From Flavobacterium noncentrifugens (GTDB lineage Bacteria; Bacteroidota; Bacteroidia; Flavobacteriales; Flavobacteriaceae), in NCBI RefSeq assembly GCF_900100375.1, contig NZ_FNEZ01000007.1:124001-188000 (forward strand): a stretch of DNA of 64,000 nucleotides, in the 5' to 3' direction. The translations under genes were made by a program, and so were the position numbers. The notes under the pieces were generated by a model. The model saw only the letters and a program-made list of their open reading frames with translations, ran no database searches and was not told where the DNA came from. Below, piece by piece: positions 15,680 to 24,500 of this stretch (its first letter is position 1; every line of letters starts with the position of its first letter).

Positions 15680-17575
15680 ATGGAAACAGCTTTAGAAATC
15701 CTACAGAAATACTGGAAACACGACACTTTCCGGCCGTTACAAAATAACATCATCGATTCGGTTTTGGCTGGAAACGATACATTTGCATTGTTGCCGACCG
15801 GCGGTGGAAAATCAATTTGCTTTCAAGTTCCGGCAATGATGAAAGATGGCATTTGCCTTGTGGTTTCCCCTTTGGTCGCATTGATGAAAGACCAGGTTGC
15901 CAATCTGCAAAAGCGCGATATTAAAGCGATTGCGCTCACCGGCGGCATCTCGGCAGATGACACCATCAATTTGCTCGACAATTGCCAGTTCGGAAATTAC
16001 AAATTCCTATATCTTTCCCCGGAACGCCTGCAATCTGACTGGATTTTAGACCGCATCAAAAGCCTGCCGATTAATTTGATCGCAATTGATGAAGCACATT
16101 GTGTTTCGCAATGGGGACACGATTTTCGTCCGGCTTACCTGAAGATTTCTTTATTGAAGCCGCATTTTCCGAAAGTAGCATTTCTCGCCTTGACCGCATC
16201 AGCAACACAGCGTGTCCAGGAAGACATTATTGCACAATTGCAATTGCAGAAACCAGTTGTTTTCCAGCAGTCATTTGCACGGAAAAACATTGCTTACATG
16301 GTTTTTGAAACTGAAGACAAGAATTACCGCATCGAACAAATCCTGACGAAATATCCGCAGCCATCCATCATTTACGTCAGGAACAGGAAATCCTGCCTTG
16401 ATGTTTCTTCACAGTTGAATGCCGCAGGTTTTCGTGCCACTTTTTACCACGGCGGATTGCCTACAAAGGAAAAAGACAAAAACATGCAGCGCTGGATGAA
16501 TGAAGAAGTCCAGGTTATTGTCGCGACAAATGCTTTCGGAATGGGGATTGACAAAGCAAACGTGAAAACTGTAATTCACATCCAGCTTCCGGAAAATATT
16601 GAAAATTACTATCAGGAAGCGGGTCGCGCAGGACGGAATGAAGACAAAGCGTTTGCGGTTTTATTGACCGCGCCATCAGATACGATTCAGGCAGAAAACC
16701 AGTTCATTAACGCGCTTCCGGATAAAAAATTCCTGACGGAAGTTTACATTAAACTCTGCAATTATTTCAGGATCGCTTACGGAGAAGGCATCGATGAACA
16801 ATTTTCGTTTAACTTAAACCAGTTTTGCCAGAAATATGGCTTTCCGGCTTTGCGGACTTTCAACGCGATGCAATTTCTTGACAGGCAAGGCATCATTAGT
16901 TTGTCGCAGGAATTTTCAGAGAAGATCACGATACAGTTTTTGATCGAGTCGAAAGAAGTCATCAGATACATCAGCTTGAATCAAAATGATGAAGAAATCA
17001 TCCTGGCGATTTTGCGGACTTATCCCGGAATTTACGACATGCAAACGGCTTTCAATCTTCCGCTGGTCGCAAAAAAATCGAATGCAAAAGAAAATCAGGT
17101 TCACGCCGTTTTGCAGAAATTAAAAGAAAAGGAAATCATCGATTACCATGCAAAAAACAATGACGCGACTTTGATTTTCAATGAAGTCCGCGAAGACGAA
17201 AGAACCATTAACCGCGTCTCTAAATTCCTCGAAAACCAGAACCAGCTTAAAAAATCGCAATTGCGTTCGGTTTTGGATTATGTGAACGACGGTAAAAACT
17301 GCAAAAGCCGCACCATTCTGGGTTATTTTGGGGAAACCGACACCACCGATTGCGGCATTTGTTCGAATTGCATTAAAAAGCAAACAACGCCAATTGATAA
17401 CAACACCTTATCCGAAAAAATCCTGTCGCTGCTTAAAATGCAGGATTTCGATTCAAGAGAATTGGAAAAACTGACGAAATTTCAATCGGCCGATGTTATC
17501 TTTGCGATACAGCATTTACTCGAAAACGACCGGATTTCAATCAATCCGAACAATCAATATACACTCAGAAAATAA
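15680..17575 (+). CDS. recQ: ATP-dependent DNA helicase RecQ
   Basis: 3'-5' DNA helicase in recombination and fork repair. 631 residues: helicase domain with Walker A LPTGGGKS, DEAH box (AIDEAHCVSQWGHDFR includes the aromatic-rich loop), helicase motif VI QEAGRAGR, then the RecQ zinc-binding domain with four Cys ending DCGICSNC (about residues 540-575). A winged-helix part is short and no HRDC domain is clearly seen. The stop overlaps the fmt start (TAATG), so recQ and fmt are translationally coupled. Confidence 0.94.
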   Translation: METALEILQKYWKHDTFRPLQNNIIDSVLAGNDTFALLPTGGGKSICFQVPAMMKDGICLVVSPLVALMKDQVANLQKRDIKAIALTGGISADDTINLLDNCQFGNYKFLYLSPERLQSDWILDRIKSLPINLIAIDEAHCVSQWGHDFRPAYLKISLLKPHFPKVAFLALTASATQRVQEDIIAQLQLQKPVVFQQSFARKNIAYMVFETEDKNYRIEQILTKYPQPSIIYVRNRKSCLDVSSQLNAAGFRATFYHGGLPTKEKDKNMQRWMNEEVQVIVATNAFGMGIDKANVKTVIHIQLPENIENYYQEAGRAGRNEDKAFAVLLTAPSDTIQAENQFINALPDKKFLTEVYIKLCNYFRIAYGEGIDEQFSFNLNQFCQKYGFPALRTFNAMQFLDRQGIISLSQEFSEKITIQFLIESKEVIRYISLNQNDEEIILAILRTYPGIYDMQTAFNLPLVAKKSNAKENQVHAVLQKLKEKEIIDYHAKNNDATLIFNEVREDERTINRVSKFLENQNQLKKSQLRSVLDYVNDGKNCKSRTILGYFGETDTTDCGICSNCIKKQTTPIDNNTLSEKILSLLKMQDFDSRELEKLTKFQSADVIFAIQHLLENDRISINPNNQYTLRK

Positions 17576-18522
17576 TGGAAAAATTACGCATCGTCTTTAT
17601 GGGAACGCCCGAATTTGCGGTTGGAATCCTTGACACGATCCTCAAAAATAATTATACCGTCGTTGGCGTTATCACGGCTGCCGACAAACCTGCGGGCCGA
17701 GGGCAAAAGATTAAATATTCGGCGGTCAAGGAATACGCATTGGAACACAACCTGAAATTGCTGCAGCCTACGAATTTAAAAGACGAAGTTTTTTTATCGG
17801 AATTAAAATCGTTGGATGCCAACCTGCAGGTCGTTGTTGCTTTTAGGATGTTGCCGAAAGTAGTTTGGGAAATGCCGGAATTCGGCACATTCAACCTTCA
17901 TGCTTCACTCCTGCCGGATTACCGCGGCGCGGCTCCGATCAATTGGGCGATCATCAATGGAGAAACCAAAACCGGCGTGACTACTTTTTTCATCGATGAT
18001 AAAATCGATACCGGTGCGATGATCTTAAATGCGGTAATTCCGATTTCGGATGAAGAAAATGCAGGCCAATTGCACGACGAACTCATGGAAGTCGGAAGCA
18101 AAATTGTTGTTGAAACGCTGGAATTAATTGCGAATGGAAATGTAAAAACGACGATTCAGAACGATCATCCCGACATTAAAACAGCCTACAAACTCAATAA
18201 GGAAAACTGCAAAATTGACTGGGATAAACCTGCAAAAGAAATCTACAATTTAATCCGTGGCTTATCGCCTTATCCTGCGGCATGGTGCTTTTTTGAAGAT
18301 AAAGCGCAACAGTGGAACGTGAAAATCTATGAAGCTTTGCTCGTTAACGAAAACCATAACGAACCTACGGGGAAAATCATGGCAACAAAAAAGGAATTGA
18401 AGATAGCAGTTGATGGCGGTTTTATCCAGATTTTGACCCTGCAATATCCTGGAAAGAATAAAATGACTGCACAACAATTGCTAAACGGTATCTCATTTTC
18501 TGAAAATGCAATCGTGCGTTAA
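17575..18522 (+). CDS. fmt: Methionyl-tRNA formyltransferase
   Basis: Formylates Met-tRNA(fMet) for initiation, using 10-formyl-tetrahydrofolate. 315 residues, normal length. Motifs seen: N-terminal RIVFMGTPEFAV, ADKPAGRGQ, and the formyl-transfer core HASLLPDYRGAAPINWAI. The C-terminal OB-like domain follows from about residue 205 (INWAIINGETKTGVT then KLNKENCKIDW). Coupled to recQ by a TAATG overlap. Confidence 0.96.
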   Translation: MEKLRIVFMGTPEFAVGILDTILKNNYTVVGVITAADKPAGRGQKIKYSAVKEYALEHNLKLLQPTNLKDEVFLSELKSLDANLQVVVAFRMLPKVVWEMPEFGTFNLHASLLPDYRGAAPINWAIINGETKTGVTTFFIDDKIDTGAMILNAVIPISDEENAGQLHDELMEVGSKIVVETLELIANGNVKTTIQNDHPDIKTAYKLNKENCKIDWDKPAKEIYNLIRGLSPYPAAWCFFEDKAQQWNVKIYEALLVNENHNEPTGKIMATKKELKIAVDGGFIQILTLQYPGKNKMTAQQLLNGISFSENAIVR

Positions 18523-18570
18523 GTTGCGCCAATGCTGATTTGAATTGATTTTCGATAAAAACAACACACT

Positions 18571-18604
18571 TTATCAACAAATTGTTTGAGTTATCAACAA
18601 ATCG
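18571..18604. promoter_or_regulatory. Pair of TTATCAACAAAT sites upstream of the HU gene
   Basis: TTATCAACAAATTG (18571-18584) and TTATCAACAAATCG (18591-18604) are direct repeats, 13/14 identical, starting exactly 20 bp apart (about two helical turns). Their first nine bases differ from the DnaA box TTATCCACA at one position. They lie upstream of the HU promoter at 18626-18655. Confidence 0.45.
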
Positions 18605-18625
18605 ATTAAAAACACTTGAAAAGTC

Positions 18626-18655
18626 TTGTGTAGTAAGGAATTCCTATTAAATTTG
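18626..18655 (+). promoter_or_regulatory. Strong Bacteroidota promoter for the HU gene
   Basis: TTGTG at 18626-18630 and TAAATTTG at 18648-18655, 19 bp from TTG to the -7 element; the leader to the ATG at 18701 would be about 41 nt. Confidence 0.7.
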
Positions 18656-18700
18656 TTTTCTATTAACATAATGTTTAACCAACAATTAATAACTATTATT

Positions 18701-18973
18701 ATGAACAAATCAGAATTAATCGATGCTATCGCTGCAGATGCAGGAATTTCAAAAGCTGCTGCAAAATTGGCTTTAGAATCATTTTTAACTAATGTAGGCG
18801 GAACTTTGAAAAAAGGTGGAAGAGTATCATTAGTAGGTTTCGGATCTTGGTCAGTTTCTAACAGAGCTGCAAGAGACGGAAGAAATCCACAAACTGGAAA
18901 AACGATCCAAATCGCTGCTAAAAATGTAGTGAAATTCAAAGCTGGTGCTGAATTAGAAGGCGGATTAAACTAA
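18701..18973 (+). CDS. hup: HU family DNA-binding protein
   Basis: Histone-like nucleoid protein, 90 residues as usual. Typical features: MNKSELIDAIAADAGISK N-terminal helices, GFGSW and the arm region GRNPQTGKTIQIAA, where the intercalating Pro is expected. The ATG at 18701 gives the standard length; upstream in-frame starts belong to the leader. Codon use is strongly biased (many GCT/AAA/GAA), as expected for an abundant protein. Own promoter and terminator, monocistronic. Confidence 0.95.
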   Translation: MNKSELIDAIAADAGISKAAAKLALESFLTNVGGTLKKGGRVSLVGFGSWSVSNRAARDGRNPQTGKTIQIAAKNVVKFKAGAELEGGLN

Positions 18974-18998
18974 TCACGTATTAGCCAGACATAAAGCA

Positions 18999-19027
18999 AA
19001 AGCCTTTCGGAAACGAGAGGCTTTTTT
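18999..19027 (+). terminator. Terminator of the HU gene
   Basis: Stem AAAGCCTTTCG (18999-19009) with CGAGAGGCTTT (19014-19024), one internal T-G wobble, followed by T residues. Confidence 0.82.
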
Positions 19028-19096
19028 ATTACTTTTTCGATAATTATTTGGTTTTATTAATTTTATTTTGTTAAATTTAATAAAAATTGCAATAAA

Positions 19097-19657
19097 ATGA
19101 TTTCAGAAAAACTACAAAAGGGACATCTGCTCATTGCAGAACCATCCATTATTGGAGACCTATCCTTCAATCGTTCTGTTATTTTATTAGCAGACCATAA
19201 TGAAGACGGTTCCGTCGGATTTATCATCAACAAACCTTTAAAATATACCATTAACGACCTGGTTCCAGAGGTTGAGGCTAATTTTAAAATTTACAATGGC
19301 GGCCCGGTAGAACAGGACAATCTATATTTCATCCATAACATTCCGGAATTGATTACGAATAGTGTCGAGATCTCGAGCGGGATTTTTTGGGGCGGCGATT
19401 TTGAGCTTACAAAAGACCTCATCAACGAAGGAAAGATTAAAAAGGATAACATTCGGTTTTTCTTAGGTTATACAGGCTGGGAAGCCAAGCAGCTTGAAAA
19501 CGAAATGCAATCGAATTCCTGGATCGTTGCTGAAAATTTATACCAGAATAAAATTATCGGAAAATCTACAACCGACTTCTGGAAAGAGAAAATACTTGAA
19601 CTTGGCGGCGATTACATCTTATGGTCTAATGCACCTGAAAATCCTTTACTGAATTAA
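19097..19657 (+). CDS. YqgE/AlgH family protein
   Basis: 186-residue member of the YqgE/AlgH (UPF0301) family, with the family segments KGHLLIAEPSI, RSVILLADHNEDGSVGFIINKP and YNGGPV. Function is not settled; AlgH was linked to alginate regulation in Pseudomonas. Its TAA stop (19655-19657) interlocks with the TAA stop of the convergent aminotransferase (19656-19654). A TTTG/TAAATTTA pair (19047-19079, 21-bp spacing) is a possible weak promoter. Confidence 0.9.
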   Translation: MISEKLQKGHLLIAEPSIIGDLSFNRSVILLADHNEDGSVGFIINKPLKYTINDLVPEVEANFKIYNGGPVEQDNLYFIHNIPELITNSVEISSGIFWGGDFELTKDLINEGKIKKDNIRFFLGYTGWEAKQLENEMQSNSWIVAENLYQNKIIGKSTTDFWKEKILELGGDYILWSNAPENPLLN

Positions 19658-20493
19658 GAAAACCTGATCTGGGCGTTTAATTTCACCAGCAAACTTTCTG
19701 CAAAAGCAGTTCTAAAATCTTTTTTCCTGTATTTCGTGACCGGCTGGATTCCGGTAATGACATTGGTAATGAAAATTTCATCAGCTTTTTGAAGGTCAAA
19801 TGGCGAAATGATTTCTTCGGATACTTCGATTCCTTCCACTTTCTTTGCAATGGCTAGAATTTGCCTGCGCATGACGCCATTCAGGCAACCTTCTGAAAGC
19901 GGTGGCGTCACGAGTTTGCTTCCGCTAAGCATAAAAACATTTCCGTTTAACGCTTCAACGACAGTTTTGGAATCATTCAGCAACAGGCAATTCTGCAAAG
20001 CATTTTCATCTGCATAAATGCTACCTGTAATATTAATGAGCTTGTTGGTCGTTTTTACCGAAGAAAGCAGCTGTTTGGTGATGTAAAAATCCTTGAACAA
20101 GTCGACTTCATATTCTTTTCGAACTATGGCATATACTTTATTTTCGAGTGGTATTGCTGAAATGGCAAATCCTACTGAATGGGCTGTAGGCAGATAAAAC
20201 CCGCCTGCATTTCGATAAACCGTAATCCTTACCCTGCCGGAATCGAGGCAATTATTCGCAGCAGCGGTTTCCAATAATTGGGATTCGAAAAACTCCATGG
20301 TAAAGTCCATTGGGATTTTCATCCTCACGATCCGCATGCCCGACATGAGCCTGAAATAATGATCTTCGAGAAAAAGCACTTTTCCGTCAAGGATCTTTAC
20401 GGTTTCAAATATGCCGTCTCCGTAAAGGAATGCACGGTTTTCTACTAAAATATTTTCTGAAGAAGGAACAAGCGTCCCGTTAAAATTAACCAT
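19654..20493 (-). CDS. Class IV aminotransferase (4-amino-4-deoxychorismate lyase-like)
   Basis: A PLP fold-type IV enzyme of 279 residues, similar to PabC (folate) or branched-chain/D-amino-acid aminotransferases. Visible: YGDGIFETVKI (substrate-side Glu), SVKTTNKLINITG with the probable PLP lysine, and the C-terminal DEIFITNVITGIQPV. The sequence does not separate ADC lyase from BCAT; ADC lyase is my first guess by length. Remarkably, a terminator hairpin ends 1 nt before the ATG, and the predicted promoter lies inside it. Confidence 0.85.
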   Translation of the reverse strand: MVNFNGTLVPSSENILVENRAFLYGDGIFETVKILDGKVLFLEDHYFRLMSGMRIVRMKIPMDFTMEFFESQLLETAAANNCLDSGRVRITVYRNAGGFYLPTAHSVGFAISAIPLENKVYAIVRKEYEVDLFKDFYITKQLLSSVKTTNKLINITGSIYADENALQNCLLLNDSKTVVEALNGNVFMLSGSKLVTPPLSEGCLNGVMRRQILAIAKKVEGIEVSEEIISPFDLQKADEIFITNVITGIQPVTKYRKKDFRTAFAESLLVKLNAQIRFS

Positions 20494-20519
20494 AAAAAAG
20501 CCCCGGATTTATTCGGGGC
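20494..20519 (-). terminator. Terminator hairpin abutting the aminotransferase start codon
   Basis: On the minus strand GCCCCG (20519-20514) pairs with CGGGGC (20505-20500) over an 8-nt loop, followed by six T (20499-20494) and immediately ATG at 20493. It would stop transcripts arriving from the START-like gene. Confidence 0.7.
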
Positions 20520-20526
20520 AAATATA
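20519..20526 (-). promoter_or_regulatory. -7 element overlapping the terminator hairpin
   Basis: TATATTTG on the minus strand; its final G is the first base of the hairpin's 5' arm. Transcripts from this promoter would begin around 20515, inside that arm, and so lack a complete hairpin. No convincing -33 element is seen. Confidence 0.45.
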
Positions 20527-20541
20527 AGTGTAATAAACAAA

Positions 20542-20934
20542 TTATACCGATCCAATGACATGTTTAAGATCGGAAATCTGATTTTCCCAAAGCAAAGTCG
20601 CTTCGCTGATTTCGTCTTCGATCGCAAAATCGATGATCATCAGGGAAACATCTTTGGTAATTTCGTCTTCCAATATCCGAAGCTCGAAAAAATAGTCGGT
20701 GTCTTTATTATTTTCATCGATCCATCTGAATTTTACCTTCTCGCCGGTCTTTTTTGAAGTCAGCCTTGCACTTTCTTCAGAGTCGTTCCAGATGAATGTA
20801 AAAAATTCACCTCTTGAATTTACATTATCAGCAAACCATTCAGATAAACCCGAAGGTGTTGATATGTATTGATATAGCAATTGAGGTGAGGAATTGATCG
20901 GGAATTCTAATTCGTAGCGTGCTTTTACGTCCAT
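20542..20934 (-). CDS. START-like domain protein (SRPBCC fold)
   Basis: 130-residue cytoplasmic protein of the START-like group common in Flavobacteriia; it binds an unknown hydrophobic ligand or acts as a chaperone. Visible features are LLYQYISTPSGLSEWFAD near residues 18-35, matching the SRPBCC N-terminal helix-grip region, and an acidic C-terminal half. The ATG at 20934 (MDVKARYELEFPI) is chosen; the 18 residues added by the upstream ATG at 20988 are hydrophobic but are followed by no mature-type cleavage site and are probably leader sequence. Confidence 0.82.
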   Translation of the reverse strand: MDVKARYELEFPINSSPQLLYQYISTPSGLSEWFADNVNSRGEFFTFIWNDSEESARLTSKKTGEKVKFRWIDENNKDTDYFFELRILEDEITKDVSLMIIDFAIEDEISEATLLWENQISDLKHVIGSV

Positions 20935-21020
20935 TTTTAGCAAATATTTTTGGGAAATATATAGAATAATAATCCAAAAAAAAAGCATTTATAAAAATAA
21001 AAATTTTTTCTTTATTTATG

Positions 21021-21051
21021 TTTGCAGCATCTGATTTAAGTTTTATATTTG
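21021..21051 (+). promoter_or_regulatory. tRNA-Met promoter
   Basis: TTTG (21021-21024), 19 bp, TATATTTG (21044-21051): a near-ideal Bacteroidota promoter. The precursor would have about 30 nt of 5' leader. Confidence 0.75.
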
Positions 21052-21084
21052 CACCCGCATTGAAAGATGCAATAACCAAATTTT

Positions 21085-21158
21085 GGCGAGGTAGCTCAGT
21101 TGGTTAGAGCGCAGGATTCATAACCCTGAGGTCACGGGTTCAACTCCCGTCCTCGCTA
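21085..21158 (+). tRNA. tRNA-Met (anticodon CAT)
   Basis: 74-nt cloverleaf: acceptor GGCGAGG / CCTCGCT (terminal G-U), D arm GCTC...GAGC, anticodon loop TTCATAA, variable AGGTC, T arm ACGGG-TTCAACT-CCCGT, discriminator A. CCA is not encoded. D-stem C11-G24 argues against initiator tRNA, so elongator Met is likeliest; a tRNA-Ile with modified CAT cannot be excluded by eye. The anticodon stem closes with an A-C mismatch at 31-39. Confidence 0.92.
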
Positions 21159-21169
21159 CTGCAAATCGT

Positions 21170-21205
21170 AAATCCCTAAACACAAAAAGTTTAGGGATTT
21201 TTTTT
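21170..21205 (+). terminator. Terminator of tRNA-Met
   Basis: Perfect 12-bp stem AAATCCCTAAAC (21170-21181) / GTTTAGGGATTT (21189-21200) with a T run. Confidence 0.88.
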
Positions 21206-21377
21206 GCGCTTATTTTCTTTAATTCCCTTGTGGACACCATCTTTTTAAATTTCACATCTTTTACCAGCCATTTAAAACCAGTTTTTATAGCTGGCATTTC
21301 TTATTTGTTTCTGCAAAAAAATTTAATAATTAGATTTTTTAGTTATTTTTATTATAATATAAAACTTACAAAATAAT

Positions 21378-21417
21378 CATTTTTATGCTTTTTGTCGCAT
21401 TTTTATGCACTTTGTCG
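21378..21417 (+). repeat. 20-bp tandem duplication upstream of the LamG gene
   Basis: CATTTTTATGCTTTTTGTCG (21378-21397) is directly followed by CATTTTTATGCACTTTGTCG (21398-21417), 18/20 identical. It lies about 30 bp before the -7-like TAGTTTTG (21450-21457) of the secreted-protein gene, where an activator could bind. Bases 21206-21377 before it are AT-rich and hold nothing I recognise. Confidence 0.6.
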
Positions 21418-21510
21418 ATGTTTTTCTTTTTTCTAATTAAAATAAGATTTAGTTTTGGCCTGTAATTATTAGCGTACTGAACTGGAACACTATCTGACAA
21501 ATTATTGGTT

Positions 21511-24500
21511 ATGAAAAAAATTACCCCAAATTCAAAAATGACCTTACTGATATTATCAGCTTTATTTTCATTATTTATAAATGCACAGGAACTACATCCA
21601 GCTTTGGTTACAAACAGCGGAAATGTAATTTCACAAAAAAACACCAGCCCTGTATTAGCAGAAAAAGATACCGATGGCGACGGCATTCCTGATCGTAATG
21701 ATCTTGATGATGACAATGACGGAATTCCCGATGCTATAGAAGCACTTTCCTGCGGCACCGGATTTTCATTTTGCGACTCTGATAATGATGGAATTCCTAA
21801 TTCATCAGACCTTGATTCCGACAACGATGGCATTCCGGATATTGAAGAAGCAGGCTTTGCCAGTTACAGCAACAACAAAGCGACTATTGATCCTGCAAAC
21901 TGGATCGATGCGAATGCAAACGGCCTGCATGATGCAATCGAAGCGATGTTGGCAGCAGGAACATATCATTTGCCGGATACAGATAATGATGGTGTAAAAG
22001 ATTTTACCGACTTAGATAGTGATAATGATGGCCTTTTTGATGTGGATGAAGCTGGAGAAAGAAATGGAGATGGCGACAGAAACGGAGATGGCGTTGGCGA
22101 CGGAATTGACTCAGATGGCGATGGGATTTTGGATGTATTCGATACTTTAACCGGATTTGGATCTGTCGACCGCCCGTTAGCAAGAAAAACTTCTGGAAAT
22201 TCGAAAGCCGATTATCAGAAAACAGATTCTGATGGTGATGGGATTTATGACATTGCAACAACTTTATTCTCTCATTTGGATACCGATAATGACGGAATGA
22301 TCAATGCAGTCGAAGATATAGACCACGATGGCATTTTAGACATTGTTGATACAGATGTTACAAACGCCGGATCGCCAAGAAGCCTTAACAATAAGTTGTT
22401 CGTAGAGTTTGACGGCCGAAACGATTATGGCGACGGCATGCAATTGCTAAGCAACTTAAATCAGGCCTCAATGATGGGCTGGATCAAACTAAGCAGGAAC
22501 TCAAGCGAAGATGTATTTGTAATGGGCCAGGAAAATTTCAATATTTCCTTAAGAAGTTCAAATAACCAACTGGCAGCAACCGCAAACGGCACCACCATTT
22601 TATCTTCTGAAAATTTAGAGCTTAACAGATGGTATCACATCTCAGCTGTGTACAATGCCAATGATCCATCGGCCAAATTAAAATTATACCTTAATGGAAA
22701 AGAAGCCGTTTCATCAAACAACGGTGCTTTATCAGGACACCTAAACACTGCGACAGCCAAGTTTACTTTTGCCAAAAATCCGGTAGCAGACAGCAATTAT
22801 TTTAATGGCGGAATCGACGAGATCAGGGTTTTTAAAACAGCATTGACCGATGATATGATCCAGAAAATGGTCTATCAGGAAATCAGAAAAAATGGAGCTG
22901 CAATCCGTGGCGAAATCATTCCAAAAGATATCGAAGGGCTTTCCTGGTCTTCGCTCTTGGCGTATTACAAAATGGATACGTTTCAAAACGACGCGACCTC
23001 AAACCTGATTTCAGAAAATACCACTGCCGCACAGGACATTACTGCTGCACACATTTACAATGTAAAAAACATCAGGCTGCAATTGGCTCCAATGCCGTTT
23101 ACGACAACAAGGGCAGGCAATCTGGAAACTTCAATCAGCCCAAACAGTTCGGTAAGGGCATCAGATGCGAACACTTATGTGTGGTCGATCATCAAAATCA
23201 AGCATAATACTCAAATCTCTGCCAACCAGACGTCGTTGGGAATGTTCATCGAGCCCGGCGTAACGGTTTCCATTGACAACGAAAACAAACTGCAAAACAC
23301 GTGGTACCTGAAACTCGACGGAAAAATCGACCTTAAAGGAAAATCACAATTGGTACAAACCGAATTCAGTGAACTGGATGCCACGAGCACCGGATACATT
23401 GAAAAAGACCAAAGCGGGCAATCCAACATTTACAATTACAATTACTGGTGTTCTCCTGTAGGCGCGGTAAGTCCGATGGGAAACAACAGCGGCTACAATA
23501 TAAATGCCGTGATGAAAGATGCAACAAATCCGGAATCATTAAAAAACATCACCTGGACCAGCACGATGAATGGTGCACCAACAACGCCAATCACCGTAAG
23601 CAGTTTCTGGATCTTTAAATTCCAAAACCTGAATGCATATACTGCAAACTGGTCGTCTGTAGGCTCAACCGGAATCCTGCATGCAGGCGAAGGTTTTTCA
23701 ATGAAAGGCAGCGGCGCTTTGGGCGCATACCAAAATTATGCTTTTACTGGAAAGCCAAACAACGGCGACATCAATGTTGCTGTGTCTTCAAACACGCCAA
23801 ATCTTTGCGGAAACCCATATCCTTCAGCACTTGATACAGACAGGTTCATTGCCGACAACGTCACCTCAACAACAGGTGCGATTTACCTTTGGGAAAATTA
23901 CGTTACAAACAATACACATTATCAGACTGACCATCAGGGTGGTTATGCAACCCGATCGCTTGTTGGCGGAACACCGGCCATGTCACCAATCGGGCAAAAT
24001 AATTCGGACAGTCAGTTTCAAACTCCGGGAAGGTACATTCCTGTCGGGCAGGCGTTTTTTATGGTAGGCATAAGCACTGCCGGAGATATTAAATTCAGGA
24101 ATACCCAAAGGGCATTTGTGAAAGAAACCAATACGGCTTCGACGAATGTATTTAAAAACAATGCTTCCCCATCAAACAGTAATATTGAAGATGCTGCTCA
24201 GGCAGATGGGTTTGCAAGGATCAGGATCGGGTTTGATACGCCAGACCATTACCACAGACAGCTTTTGATCGGATTTATGGACAATCTGGCTACTGACGGA
24301 ATTGATACCGGTTATGACGCGCAATCTATCGACACGCAGCCAACCGATTTGTTTTTCGAAAATCGCCTTAACATCCAGGGTGTGGGTGCTTTTAATACCG
24401 ATAATAGCTATCCGCTGATGGTAAAATCATCAACCGGCGGCATTTCAAAATTCGTTCTCGACAAAATCGAAAACATGGATGAGCAGCAGCCAATCTACAT

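Noticed and set aside
21660..22380. DNA repeat array or CRISPR in the DxDxDG-coding region
   Set aside because: The repeats are codon-based and explained by thrombospondin type 3 protein repeats in one open frame.
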